A stretch of DNA of 56,028 nt from Candidatus Saccharimonadota bacterium. GTDB lineage: Bacteria > Patescibacteriota > Saccharimonadia > Saccharimonadales > Saccharimonadaceae. The translations under genes were made by a program, and so were the position numbers. Location of the stretch: NCBI GenBank assembly GCA_027492735.1, contig JAPUEE010000018.1:1-56028 (forward strand), given 5' to 3'. Below, piece after piece: positions 1 to 9,855 of the stretch. The notes beneath the pieces are model-generated. The model saw only the letters and a list, made by a program, of their open reading frames with translations, was not told the DNA's origin and did not search any database. Positions within the stretch are counted from its first letter, which is position 1, and every line of letters starts with the position of its first letter.

Positions 1-52
1 TTACTAACTGTAATAGTATATATGGTAATGCCTATAAAGTCAAAGGAGGGCT

Positions 53-292
53 ATGGCGACAAATTACATCAACAATCTAACAGGACTATTTGCAGACACC
101 TATAACTGTGGCGCATACGGAGCTGGTAATTTTAACGAAAATACCTGCTCGACCACTGGCGATTCTTCGATAACAGCCCCATCCACGGGCGTCTTTGGCG
201 TCGAAGCAGTCGGCGGTGCAGGATTAGGTTTAGCCCTCATCATCACGGCTGTTATCGTCCTAAAGAGCCGCAAGAAAAAAGCTACTAAATAA
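53..292 (+). CDS. Small surface/membrane protein with APSTG-TM-basic tail
   Basis: A 79-residue protein that I cannot assign to a named family. The first half is polar with two Cys (about residues 19 and 32). It is followed by an APSTG pentapeptide near residue 43, a Gly/Ala-rich hydrophobic helix (about 53-70) and a tail rich in Lys/Arg. That order (x-P-x-T-G, helix, basic tail) is the layout of a sortase sorting signal, although no classical signal peptide is visible. The start is supported by a strong Shine-Dalgarno (AAAGGAGG at 42-49). It converges on lepA with two bases between the stops. The APNTG-TM segment at the start of the 48516 protein is similar. Confidence 0.7.
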   Translation: MATNYINNLTGLFADTYNCGAYGAGNFNENTCSTTGDSSITAPSTGVFGVEAVGGAGLGLALIITAVIVLKSRKKKATK

Positions 293-294
293 CG

Positions 295-2061
295 CTAGTC
301 GCGTTTTAGCATTACCGTAAATGCTTCGGATGGGATATCGACTTTGCCGAAACGCTTCATGCGCTTTTTACCTTTGGCCTGTTTCGCAAGCACCTTCTTC
401 TTGCGACTCACATCACCGCCATAGAGACCAGTTGTCACGTCTTTACGATACGCACTCAAATCTTCACGAGCGATAAACTTGCCACCAATTGCCGCCTGGA
501 GCGCTACCTGAAAATTTTGTCGCGGGATGACTTCTTTGAGTTTTTTGACAATCGTTCGACCTAATGCATCCGCTTCAGAGCGGTGCACCATGATCGATAA
601 CGCGTCCACCATTTCGCCAGCCACATAAAAGTCCACCCGAACGAGATCTTCAATCCGATAATCACTCAGCTCGTAGTTAAATGAGCCGTAGCCGCTAGTT
701 ACTGATTTCAACTGGTCATAAAAGTCGGTGAGTAAATTAGCAAGCGGTGCCTCAAAACTAACAAGAGCTCGTTCGTCAATATAGCTGAGATTACTCTGGC
801 GACCACGCTTACTCACGATCAATTGGATCACAGCGCCGACGAAATTCTGTGGCACGACAATTTCGCCTCTGATCCAAGGCTCAGCGATGTCTTTTACTTT
901 TGTCATTTCCGGTAATTCCGACGCTGATTTGATATCTAGCGTCTCTCCGTTAACCAAGTTTACATGATAGTCGGTACTAGGGTTGGTAACGACTAGATCC
1001 AGATCATACTCACGCTCCAACCGCTCGCGGATAATATCCATGTGGAGCAGTCCCAGGAAACCGATGCGTACACCAAAACCCAGTACTGGCGAATTTTCTG
1101 GCTCAAATTGCAGCGCCGAGTCGCTCAGGGAGAGTTTCTCGATCGCATCCTTGAGATCCTGATAAAATTCATTGCTGGTTGGGAAAAATCCAGCATAGAC
1201 AAACGGCTTGACGTCTTTATAGCCAGGAAGTGGATGAGTTCTCCCGCCCACAGTTACCGTATCACCGACCTTGGCATCGCGGGTAGTTTTAAGGTTTGTC
1301 ACGATATAACCGATTTCGCCAGTTCGCATAGTAGATTCAGGTGTCATACCTGGTGCTAGTTTGCCAATTTCGAGCGCTAGGCCATGAGCCCCCGTCGCCA
1401 TCATATGGATCTGATCGCCTTTGTTTAGTTGACCGTCAACCACGCGCACATATAGGATAACTCCGCGATAGTCGTCGTAATAACTATCAAATATTAACGC
1501 CCTCGTTGGACCATCAACGTCGCCGCGGGGACTAGGGATACGCTCGATAATTGCATCGAGCACTTGGTCGACATTTTCCCCTGTTTTGGCACTAATTTTT
1601 ATGATATCCGACTCATCACAACCGAGCAAATTTATGACTTCTTTCGACACTCGCGGGACATCAGCAGCTGGCAGATCTACCTTGTTCAGCACTGGAATGA
1701 TAGCCAAGTCCTGCTCCATAGCGAGATAGACATTCGCTAGCGTCTGCGCCTGGATACCCTGACTCGCGTCGACCACTAGAATGGCGCCTTCGCACGCCTG
1801 CAGACTACGTGAAACTTCATAGCTAAAGTCGACATGCCCCGGTGTATCAATCAAATTCAAATCATAGCCCCGATATTGCATCCGAACAGGAGTCAGTTTA
1901 ATCGTGATACCCTTTTCCCGCTCGAGATCCATACTGTCGAGCAATTGCGATTTCATATCACGCTTCTCGACCGTGCTCGTCAATTCCATCATACGATCAG
2001 CTAGTGTCGACTTGCCATGATCAATATGAGCAATGATGCAAAAATTACGAATTTTCTCCAT
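295..2061 (-). CDS. lepA: Elongation factor 4 (LepA), back-translocating GTPase
   Basis: A 588-residue ribosomal translocation GTPase, the usual length for LepA. G1 is AHIDHGKST at residues 11-19, G2 contains GITIK, G3 is DTPGH and G4 is NKVD. The C-terminal third carries the family's basic tail (KKKVLAKQAKGKKRMKRFG) and a terminal IPSEAF segment. It binds the ribosome and GTP and promotes back-translocation or stalled-complex remodelling in the cytoplasm. It has its own promoter: TAGAAT lies 11 bases before ATG in the short gap after murJ and there is no Shine-Dalgarno, so the leader is near zero. Confidence 0.97.
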   Translation of the reverse strand: MEKIRNFCIIAHIDHGKSTLADRMMELTSTVEKRDMKSQLLDSMDLEREKGITIKLTPVRMQYRGYDLNLIDTPGHVDFSYEVSRSLQACEGAILVVDASQGIQAQTLANVYLAMEQDLAIIPVLNKVDLPAADVPRVSKEVINLLGCDESDIIKISAKTGENVDQVLDAIIERIPSPRGDVDGPTRALIFDSYYDDYRGVILYVRVVDGQLNKGDQIHMMATGAHGLALEIGKLAPGMTPESTMRTGEIGYIVTNLKTTRDAKVGDTVTVGGRTHPLPGYKDVKPFVYAGFFPTSNEFYQDLKDAIEKLSLSDSALQFEPENSPVLGFGVRIGFLGLLHMDIIRERLEREYDLDLVVTNPSTDYHVNLVNGETLDIKSASELPEMTKVKDIAEPWIRGEIVVPQNFVGAVIQLIVSKRGRQSNLSYIDERALVSFEAPLANLLTDFYDQLKSVTSGYGSFNYELSDYRIEDLVRVDFYVAGEMVDALSIMVHRSEADALGRTIVKKLKEVIPRQNFQVALQAAIGGKFIAREDLSAYRKDVTTGLYGGDVSRKKKVLAKQAKGKKRMKRFGKVDIPSEAFTVMLKRD

Positions 2062-2072
2062 ATATAGGAACT

Positions 2073-2078
2073 ATTCTA
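2073..2078 (-). promoter_or_regulatory. -10 box of lepA (near-leaderless)
   Basis: TAGAAT on the minus strand ends 11 bases before the lepA ATG. No Shine-Dalgarno lies between. Transcription would begin about four bases before the start codon. Confidence 0.55.
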
Positions 2079-2088
2079 CCACAGTTAG

Positions 2089-3894
2089 CTATTCAGCCGA
2101 GTTGCGGCCAACAAAGGATTTGCCAAAAATTATCTTCTTTACGTGACGCAATACAGGATCAGCTTCTTCGAGTTTAAACCGTTTTGACAACCACGTATAC
2201 ACTGCCATACTAATAATCCCGATAATGGCAAGCTGCGGTAATACCATTAACATCGTCTGATTAGCAAACTCTAGGCCAATGAGTTTAACCAGACCATACG
2301 TCACAAACGACATAATGACAGTTGCGATTGCCATTCGACCAACGCCCGCCCAAAAATTCCGATCGAATAGAGTAGGAATACGCTTTGCCATAATCAAGAA
2401 CAGAGCGACTATCTCAAACGCTGCCCACGCTACCTGCGCCCATGCGATACCAACCGGTCCAGATTGGAGGCCAAAGATTAACCATAGCTGCAGCGCTATC
2501 GCTAACGACAACCCAACTAACGAAATAATGAGCGGCGTCTTCGTATCCTGCTGGGCATAAAAACTACGTGAGGCTATATGATATACCGATCTGAGCAATA
2601 TAACGATACATAAAATACCAAATAGATCAACAATGAGCTGGTCACTACCACGAGATATAATACTGACAATATAGCCGCGCGCAAAAAAGGCAATTGCGGC
2701 TACTGGCATAGAAATCCAAATGATGACGCGCAAAATAGAACGTAATTCACGCGCAAAAAGATCAGGGCGTCCTTGACCGATACGCTCGGTCATCTGAGGA
2801 AAAGCCGCCGTTGATATTGCCACACCGATCAAGTTAATCGGCATTGAATACAGCGTCGAGGCCTGATTGTAGGCACGAATCGTTCCCTGGCCCATGCGAC
2901 TCGCTAGGTTGAGGTTTACCATGGAACTAACGTAGTCGAGACCTTGGTCGGCTGAACGTGCCGGCAATAGCGATAACACCTTTCGAAACCCTCTGTTTTT
3001 CCAGAAAATTTTAAACTTGTAATCAAACCCTAGTCCGATTAAACCAAGCGAGCTAATTAATAATTGCAATACTGCACCGAGAACCACACCGAGAGCTACA
3101 CCCATGATGCCGCCAGCAAAAATTTGATGGCCAAATATAGTAATACCGTTTGTAAACCAGACAGCACCGATAATAATACCAAGATTGTAGATAGCAGGTG
3201 CTAACGCGAAAAAGACAAACCGACCGACCGCCTGTTGAATCGAGGAAATTACCGCTGAAATGGCAAAGAGGAACGGATTGATCGCGATCACGCGCATCAT
3301 ACTAATAGCGAGTGCTTGACCTGATTCGCTCATGCCTGGGCCAATAATGTATTTCACTAAAATTGGTGCGAAAATGATTATGAGAACCGACGCAACCAAG
3401 GTGATCAGTGCCATAAAATTTATAACTGACGACGATAACTGCCAGGCTGATTCACGATTATTTTTCGACAGCCTACTGTTGAAGACCGGGATAAACGTTA
3501 CGCTCAGCGCTCCACTAACTAGCAACAAGAACATAAAGTCAGGGATCGAAAAAGCAGCCGTGTATGCATCAATACCTACTTTGTAGGTATCATAGTACAT
3601 ACTATTCAGCAGGCGATCACGATAGATACCGAGTAGGGCTGAAATCAGTGTTGAACTAGCGAGTAACACCGCCACAAAACGTATCGGAATTTTGCTATTC
3701 GCACGAGCAATCGCCGCTAGTGCACGATTACGACGTCGAGTTTTGCGCTCGTCTTGTTCTTGCTTTGCCTCCTGCTCAGCAGCGGCCTCTGCTAATTCTA
3801 CGCGGTTAGTGTAGTCGGACAATAGCTCACCAGCAGGCTTTTCGTGTTGAGTCAAGCCTCCCGATTCATACTTGTCGTGATCGTGCTCTGCCAA
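2089..3894 (-). CDS. murJ: Lipid II flippase MurJ (MviN)
   Basis: A 601-residue polytopic membrane protein of the MOP/MviN family. A charged cytoplasmic N-terminal extension of about 65 residues precedes the first of roughly 14 hydrophobic helices. Family-typical stretches such as SAALTPVF-like SGALSVTFIPVFN and RSFYAQQDTKTPL are visible. It flips lipid II across the cytoplasmic membrane for peptidoglycan synthesis, in line with murA, murB and murC elsewhere in the window. The start codon is TTG at 3892-3894. It is supported by AGGAG six bases upstream, which overlaps the ftsH stop region, so murJ is translated from the ftsH transcript (nine bases between genes). Confidence 0.93.
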   Translation of the reverse strand: MAEHDHDKYESGGLTQHEKPAGELLSDYTNRVELAEAAAEQEAKQEQDERKTRRRNRALAAIARANSKIPIRFVAVLLASSTLISALLGIYRDRLLNSMYYDTYKVGIDAYTAAFSIPDFMFLLLVSGALSVTFIPVFNSRLSKNNRESAWQLSSSVINFMALITLVASVLIIIFAPILVKYIIGPGMSESGQALAISMMRVIAINPFLFAISAVISSIQQAVGRFVFFALAPAIYNLGIIIGAVWFTNGITIFGHQIFAGGIMGVALGVVLGAVLQLLISSLGLIGLGFDYKFKIFWKNRGFRKVLSLLPARSADQGLDYVSSMVNLNLASRMGQGTIRAYNQASTLYSMPINLIGVAISTAAFPQMTERIGQGRPDLFARELRSILRVIIWISMPVAAIAFFARGYIVSIISRGSDQLIVDLFGILCIVILLRSVYHIASRSFYAQQDTKTPLIISLVGLSLAIALQLWLIFGLQSGPVGIAWAQVAWAAFEIVALFLIMAKRIPTLFDRNFWAGVGRMAIATVIMSFVTYGLVKLIGLEFANQTMLMVLPQLAIIGIISMAVYTWLSKRFKLEEADPVLRHVKKIIFGKSFVGRNSAE

Positions 3895-3903
3895 AACTAA
3901 CTC

Positions 3904-5796
3904 CTAATATAGCTTTGCTGAATCTGGCAATGTAGCGCCCTTAAAGATTTCTTTGACCGCATCGCCATCCAACGTTTCTTCGCGGAGCAAGGCGTCTTTG
4001 ATCGACTCGAGATATTTTCGGTTCTCACCAATAACAGCACGGGCTCGATTGGCAGCTTCTTCGATCAACTCGTTAATTTCGCGATCAATCTCCTCAGCAG
4101 TCTTGTCGCTGTATGGCTTCTCGCGAGCGATTCGATCCATCATCAGACCACCTTCGTCTTCATGAAACACTTGGTCTCGTAATTTCGTACCCATGCCCTG
4201 TTCGACAATCATGTCACGAGCTACTGCAGTCGCACTGCGTAGGTCACTACCGGCGCCAGTCGTGATTTTATCACGACCATAGACGACCTCTTCAGCAATA
4301 CGTCCACCGAGAGCTCGCGCCAGAATATCCTTGAATTCGACAACTGATGTATATGGTCGATCTTCTGGTGGAAGAGTCCAGGTAACACCGCCCGTGCCGC
4401 CACGTGGAATAATGGTAACCTTGTGAACATTGTCACTGTCAGGCAAGACTTGTGCCACCAATGCATGGCCACCCTCATGATACGCAGTCAGCTCACGATC
4501 GTGTTCGTTCATTACCTTGTTTTTGCGCTCCGGTCCAATCGCAACCTTTTCGAATGCCGCTGTCAGATCGTCATTATTGATAATTTTACGATTTTGACGA
4601 GCTGCTCGGATCGCTGCCTCGTTTACGACGTTAGCGAGATCAGCTCCAGATGAGCCTGTTGTTTTAGCAGCAAGTGCATCGAGATCAACATTTTTATCAA
4701 CTGGTTTCTTTTCGAAATGAACTTTCAAGATAGCAAGGCGATCTTTGCGTTCTGGTAATGTAATGTTAACGCGGCGATCAAAGCGACCCGGACGCAACAA
4801 TGCTGGGTCCAATACATCAGCTCGGTTAGTAGCAGCAAGTACAATCACATTTTGACCATTTTCGAAACCGTCCATCTCAACAAGAATCTGATTCAATGTT
4901 TGCTCGCGTTCATCATGACCACCGCCCATACCAGAACCACGGCGGCGACCGACGGCATCAATCTCATCGATAAAGATAATGCATGGGGCATTCTTTTTCG
5001 CTTTTTCAAACAAGTCACGTACACGACTAGCGCCAACACCGACAAACATCTCGACGAATTCAGAACCACTGATAGAAAAGAATGGTACATCAGCTTCTCC
5101 GGCGACAGCACGAGCCAACATGGTTTTACCGGTTCCTGGAGGGCCAACCAACAATACGCCCTTTGGTATTTTAGCGCCAACCTCAGCGAACTTCTTTGGA
5201 TGACGAAGGAAGTCGACTACTTCAACGAGATCTTCTTTGGCTTCTTCGTTTCCAGCAATCTCGGCGAATTTCGTCTGCTTTTTATCCTTGCCATAGAGTT
5301 TAGCTTTGCTACGACCGAATCCCATCGACTGATTGTTCTGAGCGCCAGCCGACCGCATCATCCAAACAAATAGTCCGACGATCAGTAATCCGGTAACGAC
5401 AAGGCTGATTGCGTTCCAGATAAAATCAGAACTGACATCTGGAGCTTTGACAGTATATTCAACCCTACTAATATCAAGTCCTTGCTCGCTAGCACTAGCT
5501 CCACTAGGAATACGTGATTTCAGGGTAGGGGTTTTTTCTGCTTTACCGTCTTTGCCATTCACAGTAACCGTTAGTTCAGACCCGCTTTCGACGATCTTTG
5601 CGACTTTACCTTCCTCAACCTTGCTGACTAGATTACTAAAGGAAATTTCCTCAAGCTTGTTTGCAGGTTGGACTGCTGCATAGATCATCAAGGCTAGCAA
5701 TATAATGATTGTATAGAAAATTGTGTTTTTGAGCCAACGCGACTTCTTTGGCGGCTCGGGCGCACGACCCCCCGGGAGCTTTTGATTTGTTCTCAT
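3904..5796 (-). CDS. ftsH: ATP-dependent zinc metalloprotease FtsH
   Basis: A 630-residue membrane-anchored AAA+ protease. There are two N-terminal helices (about 25-45 and 130-150) flanking a periplasmic region. The AAA domain has Walker A GPPGTGKT, Walker [12 protein letters not shown] and an SRH region ending RPGRFDRR. The M41 peptidase has the zinc motif HEGGH. It degrades unassembled membrane proteins and some regulators. It is the first gene of an ftsH-murJ operon. A -10 box (TACAAT, 5803-5808) lies six bases before ATG with no Shine-Dalgarno. Confidence 0.97.
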   Translation of the reverse strand: MRTNQKLPGGRAPEPPKKSRWLKNTIFYTIIILLALMIYAAVQPANKLEEISFSNLVSKVEEGKVAKIVESGSELTVTVNGKDGKAEKTPTLKSRIPSGASASEQGLDISRVEYTVKAPDVSSDFIWNAISLVVTGLLIVGLFVWMMRSAGAQNNQSMGFGRSKAKLYGKDKKQTKFAEIAGNEEAKEDLVEVVDFLRHPKKFAEVGAKIPKGVLLVGPPGTGKTMLARAVAGEADVPFFSISGSEFVEMFVGVGASRVRDLFEKAKKNAPCIIFIDEIDAVGRRRGSGMGGGHDEREQTLNQILVEMDGFENGQNVIVLAATNRADVLDPALLRPGRFDRRVNITLPERKDRLAILKVHFEKKPVDKNVDLDALAAKTTGSSGADLANVVNEAAIRAARQNRKIINNDDLTAAFEKVAIGPERKNKVMNEHDRELTAYHEGGHALVAQVLPDSDNVHKVTIIPRGGTGGVTWTLPPEDRPYTSVVEFKDILARALGGRIAEEVVYGRDKITTGAGSDLRSATAVARDMIVEQGMGTKLRDQVFHEDEGGLMMDRIAREKPYSDKTAEEIDREINELIEEAANRARAVIGENRKYLESIKDALLREETLDGDAVKEIFKGATLPDSAKLY

Positions 5797-5802
5797 CTAA
5801 CT

Positions 5803-5808
5803 ATTGTA
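5803..5808 (-). promoter_or_regulatory. -10 box of ftsH (predicted leaderless)
   Basis: TACAAT ends exactly six bases before the ftsH ATG. A transcript starting seven bases after the box would begin at the A of ATG. Confidence 0.6.
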
Positions 5809-5838
5809 CCATAGAGCTAGCGATGTTCTAGCGTATTT

Positions 5839-6711
5839 TTATAGTTCGATAACCAGTTCACGCTGCGAGACATTCGCTGTTGCACCTCCAAATAGCAGCT
5901 GACGCCGGGCTCTCGAAACTTTAGCAAATAATAGTAATCGTCCTAGTTGCGGACGTGTCAATCGACCACCCGTTACTTTATATAGTAGTTCAATAGCGAC
6001 TTCGTCTGGCATCATAATCAGATAGTAGCGTCGAATTGTCGTTTTATTTTCCGTGACATGCACTAATTGACCAGCTAGACTCGTTAGCTCGGCCTCAATG
6101 TCACTACGCAGCTGCTTCTGCTTGTTGCGTAATTGCAGGATAGTGTGTTGATCAGTTGGTGACAGCGTCGTTAACCTGTCTCTGATACGATTACGAAAAT
6201 ATTTAGCCGAAAAATTAGTAGGGTCATCCTGCCAGGTCAAATTGTGATCGATGGCATACATTACGATTTCAGCTTTGGTTTTATTCAGCAAAGGTCGTAC
6301 AATATTACTCGCCATCGGCGCAAGCCCACGCCACCCTGTACCACGCAGCAGATTGATTGCGATCGTCTCTAGTAAATCATCCTGGTGATGAGCAGTTACA
6401 ACAATGCCATCGTCGCTGACTGAACGTAAAAAATTATAACGATGTCGTCTCGCTATAGATTCGCTAGAATCAGCTCCTAGATCAGCCGAACCGGTTACGA
6501 AAGCAACGCCGTAGTGAGCGGATAGTTGTCTGACAAACGTGAGGTCTTTGCCAGATTCGATCCGGATCCCATGATCAAAGTGCGCCACAATAAAATCCTC
6601 TGGCCAGGAAGCCCCACCAAAGTGGAGCTTCCTGAAATGGCCATCACGTGCGACCATATCGAGCAGTACAACCGAGTCAATACCGCCCGAAACTGCTAGC
6701 ACATAGTTCAT
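5839..6711 (-). CDS. tilS: tRNA(Ile)-lysidine synthase TilS
   Basis: A 290-residue N-type ATP pyrophosphatase. The PP-loop SGGIDS is at residues 8-13; AHFDHGIR, TAHHQDDLLET and the family's RNLLRGTGWRGL-like segment follow. It converts C34 of the CAU-anticodon tRNA-Ile to lysidine so that it reads AUA. At 290 residues it is a short version, with little of the C-terminal tRNA-binding domains of E. coli TilS. Three CAU tRNAs in this window are candidate substrates or competitors. It is the end gene of the minus-strand stretch, with its own -10 box six bases before ATG. Confidence 0.93.
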   Translation of the reverse strand: MNYVLAVSGGIDSVVLLDMVARDGHFRKLHFGGASWPEDFIVAHFDHGIRIESGKDLTFVRQLSAHYGVAFVTGSADLGADSSESIARRHRYNFLRSVSDDGIVVTAHHQDDLLETIAINLLRGTGWRGLAPMASNIVRPLLNKTKAEIVMYAIDHNLTWQDDPTNFSAKYFRNRIRDRLTTLSPTDQHTILQLRNKQKQLRSDIEAELTSLAGQLVHVTENKTTIRRYYLIMMPDEVAIELLYKVTGGRLTRPQLGRLLLFAKVSRARRQLLFGGATANVSQRELVIEL

Positions 6712-6717
6712 CTGCCT

Positions 6718-6723
6718 ATTATA
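6718..6723 (-). promoter_or_regulatory. -10 box of tilS (predicted leaderless)
   Basis: A perfect TATAAT on the minus strand directly abuts the stop of the ABC ATPase gene (6724). It lies exactly six bases from the tilS ATG, and there is no Shine-Dalgarno. Confidence 0.65.
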
Positions 6724-7398
6724 TCAGGCAGTGACAAGCTTGCCGTCTCGCAACTGAAAAGATACGTCCGTCCGACCGGCAATATCCAGGTCATGCGTTA
6801 CTACCACGATAGTCACATTTTCAGCTCGCGATAGTTGGTGCAGCAAGCCAAAGATCATTTTTCCCGTAGCAGCATCGAGATTCCCCGTTGGTTCATCGGC
6901 TAGTATTAGATCGGGTTTATTGGCTAATGCTCGTGCTACCGCAACACGCTGCTGCTCGCCACCAGATAATCGACCTGGCTTCCTGATATGTTTTTCGTCA
7001 TCGAGACCAACTTCACGCAGTAACGTTTTGGCGCGTTCGATACGGTTCTGTTTTGATAATATCGCAAATTCCATCGGCAAACAAACATTTTCAAGTGCTG
7101 TCAGATTCGGAATCAGCTGATAGTTCTGGAATACGAAACCGATCTTCTTACCTCGGTATTCGCTGAGTTTACTACCCCAGATCTTGGCGATATCTTGCCC
7201 GCCTACCTCTATCGTACCGGCCGTTGGTTTATCGAGTGCACCCAGCAGAGAGAGAAGGGTAGACTTACCCGAGCCACTCTTGCCAATGATACTCGCGAAT
7301 ACACCGTCTTTGACCTCGAAACTCACATTATCAACCGCGTGGACAGCCTTGCCGTCACCGCCATGAAACGTCTTCTCTAGATTCGTCACTTTTAACAT
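6724..7398 (-). CDS. ABC transporter ATP-binding protein (MacB/LolD-like)
   Basis: A 224-residue ATPase of the LolD/MacB/FtsE group. Walker A is GKSGSGKST (about 38-46), then the Q-loop FVFQNYQL, signature LSGGEQQR (about 144-151), Walker B LILADEP and the H-loop TH. It energises the permease encoded 13 bases upstream (7412). A Shine-Dalgarno (AAAGGAG) precedes ATG. The neighbouring sensor kinase and response regulator make export or sensing of envelope-active peptides the likeliest role; this is inference from context and the substrate is not visible. Confidence 0.93.
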   Translation of the reverse strand: MLKVTNLEKTFHGGDGKAVHAVDNVSFEVKDGVFASIIGKSGSGKSTLLSLLGALDKPTAGTIEVGGQDIAKIWGSKLSEYRGKKIGFVFQNYQLIPNLTALENVCLPMEFAILSKQNRIERAKTLLREVGLDDEKHIRKPGRLSGGEQQRVAVARALANKPDLILADEPTGNLDAATGKMIFGLLHQLSRAENVTIVVVTHDLDIAGRTDVSFQLRDGKLVTA

Positions 7399-7411
7399 AG
7401 CTTCTCCTTTC

Positions 7412-8839
7412 CTATTCTGCTCTCACTGCTTCGGCCGGTCTCACTCGCATGACTATCAGACTAGCTGTGCTGGCGCCAATGATCGCTATTACCATCGCCG
7501 ATCCTAGCGCGTAGAGCACAATCCGCCAGTCAACCTCGGCCGTAATTGTGGAGACGTTGTCAAAGCCGCTCTGAATAAAAGCTCCTGGACCACGTTCACC
7601 GACCGACCGTTCGCTTCGTTCCGTTGGTTGACTCTGCGAAGAAGTCGATGAGTTAGCAAGGGAGTTTGTCAGTGGTCCAGCCGCCAGGATGCCGATACCG
7701 ATACCGATTATCGACGCGAGCAGTGTCAGCGTCAGACTCTCCACTGCAAACATCTTTATAATTGATGACGACTTGGCACCAATCGCCTTTAGCACACCCA
7801 CTTCACCGCGACGCTCGCGGACAATCATCAACATCGCGAGCAAGATGATGACACCAGCTGCGACCACACAGGCAATGAGACTAAATATACTCGTTGTTTT
7901 GATACTCTCTAACGAGTCAAGCGCTGTCTGAACGCTCTCCGCATCACTCGTCACGTCAGCTCGATTATTGCCTTCGCTATCTGTACCAAGCTTTGATGTG
8001 ATAGTCGCTACTGCAGTCTCTGTGTTAGATACATTATCAACGACAGCAGTGATACTATTGATCGTATCTTCGTTATCGCTAATAGTTTGGAGTACGGCGA
8101 GTGGCACAATAATAGCCGATCCTACCGATAAATTACGCCCCATGCCGCCCGTGCTTGATTCGTTCGAGCTAGTCGTACTGACAATACCTTTGACAGTAAA
8201 CGTTTTATCGTAGAGCGTAAAGGTCGACCCAACGCTCAAATTATTCTTTTCAGCAATTTGGTCGCCAATGATCGCAACGTATTCAGACGAAGACCCATCG
8301 ATCGTTTCACCAGAAGACATCGTGACATCACCGAGCGTAGACATTGTCACCTCGGCATCAGTCGTACCTGTCACCATAACAGGCATACGAAACGTACTCG
8401 AATTCTCTTGGTTCGTTGCGTCACTGCTCTCCCCATTTCGAGCGCCCCAATTTGGCGTTGGGCTCGTCAAGTTTGTATTGGTATCTGTCGTAGCTCGTAC
8501 CGATAGCGTCGCGACAGCCTTTGCAATATGACTCGTGGCTTTGACTTTTGAAAGATCCTCGTTCGTGAGAGCGTTACCCTGGCTCGTCGTCTCGCCAGCT
8601 TGCCCACCGCCCGAGCGTTCACCACCAAAACCCCCGCCGAAGCCGCGCATACCGGCCGGACTAATGGTGATGTTATTACCGATAGAGCTTTTGACTGATG
8701 TGATTTTCTTGTCAACCGCTTGACGTGCGACCAGCATAGCGAGAGCTAGACCAATAGCGAGCGCCAATATCAGCACAATCGATATAGTGCGAATACCATT
8801 TCTGAAGGCATTCCTGACACCACGCGAAACATTATTCAT
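7412..8839 (-). CDS. ABC transporter permease, MacB/FtsX type
   Basis: A 475-residue permease. One N-terminal helix (about 17-40) is followed by a large extracellular MacB-PCD-like domain of about 270 residues and three C-terminal helices of the FtsX fold; MLMIVRERRGEVGVLKAIGA is the typical coupling-helix region. The outer part is unusually rich in Ser, Thr, Asn and Gly, with a GGG-rich patch near residue 65 and a Ser/Gln/Arg-rich loop near 395. It pairs with the 6724 ATPase. In mechanotransmission transporters of this type, ATP hydrolysis moves the extracellular domain rather than passing substrate through the membrane. Confidence 0.9.
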   Translation of the reverse strand: MNNVSRGVRNAFRNGIRTISIVLILALAIGLALAMLVARQAVDKKITSVKSSIGNNITISPAGMRGFGGGFGGERSGGGQAGETTSQGNALTNEDLSKVKATSHIAKAVATLSVRATTDTNTNLTSPTPNWGARNGESSDATNQENSSTFRMPVMVTGTTDAEVTMSTLGDVTMSSGETIDGSSSEYVAIIGDQIAEKNNLSVGSTFTLYDKTFTVKGIVSTTSSNESSTGGMGRNLSVGSAIIVPLAVLQTISDNEDTINSITAVVDNVSNTETAVATITSKLGTDSEGNNRADVTSDAESVQTALDSLESIKTTSIFSLIACVVAAGVIILLAMLMIVRERRGEVGVLKAIGAKSSSIIKMFAVESLTLTLLASIIGIGIGILAAGPLTNSLANSSTSSQSQPTERSERSVGERGPGAFIQSGFDNVSTITAEVDWRIVLYALGSAMVIAIIGASTASLIVMRVRPAEAVRAE

Positions 8840-8871
8840 GTATCCTATTCCTTTCTTTGGTTACTGTACCA

Positions 8872-9852
8872 CTATCCCAAAGTAGTCTGAGGCTTTTCTG
8901 AAAAGGTGATCGCAAAGGTTGATCCCTGTTGATTGCTACTCGCAGCAATAGTCACACCGATACGTTTCGCGAGATGCTGCGCTAACGCGAGGCCTAAACC
9001 GTAGCCTTCACTCGTTCTCGATGCTTCGGCACGGTAGAAACGATCGAAGATGTGAGGCAAGTCTGATTCGGAAATACCGGACCCTTGATCGATAATCGAT
9101 AGGGAGCGGCGATCGCCAGAAATGGTGATTGTTGATTGTTTTGGACTATATTTAATGGCATTATTAACTATGATAGAGATTATTTCCGTTAGAGCGCCCG
9201 CATTCGTCACAACGGACTGAGGTGTAACATCATTTTTAATGGTGATTCGTTTCGAAATCGCCTGTTTATTATTGAGATTGAGCGCTTCGTCAATAATCAT
9301 GCCTAGATCAGAATTAGTGAGGACGACTTCATCGTCCTGATTCAAATCGAGGAGATAATTCGTCAAACGCTGTAATTTACCAATCTCATCCAGGTTACTC
9401 TGAACCTGATCTCTGAGCTGTTTCGTCGTCGGTTTTTTCTCACGAAGTATTACTTCGTTTTCCATTGCAATAGCCGCGAGCGGCGTTCTGAGCTCGTGAC
9501 TCGCATCACCCACAAAGCGTGCCTGGTTTTCCATCGCCTTTTCGATAGGACGCAATGTCCACTGCGCCAAGAAATAACTGCCGATCGATCCAACGATGAG
9601 AATGACGATATTCACCATGGTCAACACGATAGTGATACGAAAATTAGCATCGTTAATTCGCTGTTCGAATACTTCATGAAACGTATCGTTGCCAATTGAT
9701 TGCGTTACGGTAGGTGGAAAGAAATCGAATGGTCGACGTATCTCCTGCGTAGCAATTACGCCGATGACAACACTAAAGGAAATCGAGATAATCATCAGAA
9801 TAGCCGTGTAGGTTGCCATCAACTTTATTCGAGCACCGCTAAACATCTTCAT
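8872..9852 (-). CDS. Sensor histidine kinase
   Basis: A 326-residue kinase. Two helices (about 13-34 and 73-97) bracket a short extracytoplasmic loop of about 38 residues. There is no clear HAMP domain beyond a short RPIEKAMENQ linker. The H-box is FVGDASHELRTPL, with the phospho-acceptor at H119. The N-box NNAIKYSP, G1 box IDQGSGI and G2 box GYGLGLAL are all intact. The loop is small, which resembles intramembrane-sensing kinases that listen to their partner ABC transporter. It sits four bases from the response regulator and 32 bases ahead of the permease, forming one regulator-transporter operon. Confidence 0.94.
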   Translation of the reverse strand: MKMFSGARIKLMATYTAILMIISISFSVVIGVIATQEIRRPFDFFPPTVTQSIGNDTFHEVFEQRINDANFRITIVLTMVNIVILIVGSIGSYFLAQWTLRPIEKAMENQARFVGDASHELRTPLAAIAMENEVILREKKPTTKQLRDQVQSNLDEIGKLQRLTNYLLDLNQDDEVVLTNSDLGMIIDEALNLNNKQAISKRITIKNDVTPQSVVTNAGALTEIISIIVNNAIKYSPKQSTITISGDRRSLSIIDQGSGISESDLPHIFDRFYRAEASRTSEGYGLGLALAQHLAKRIGVTIAASSNQQGSTFAITFSEKPQTTLG

Positions 9853-9855
9853 CTG

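Noticed and set aside
4852-5373. 173-codon plus-strand open frame inside ftsH
   Set aside because: It is antisense to the most conserved part of ftsH, with no start signal and no recognisable protein; it is a shadow of the real frame.
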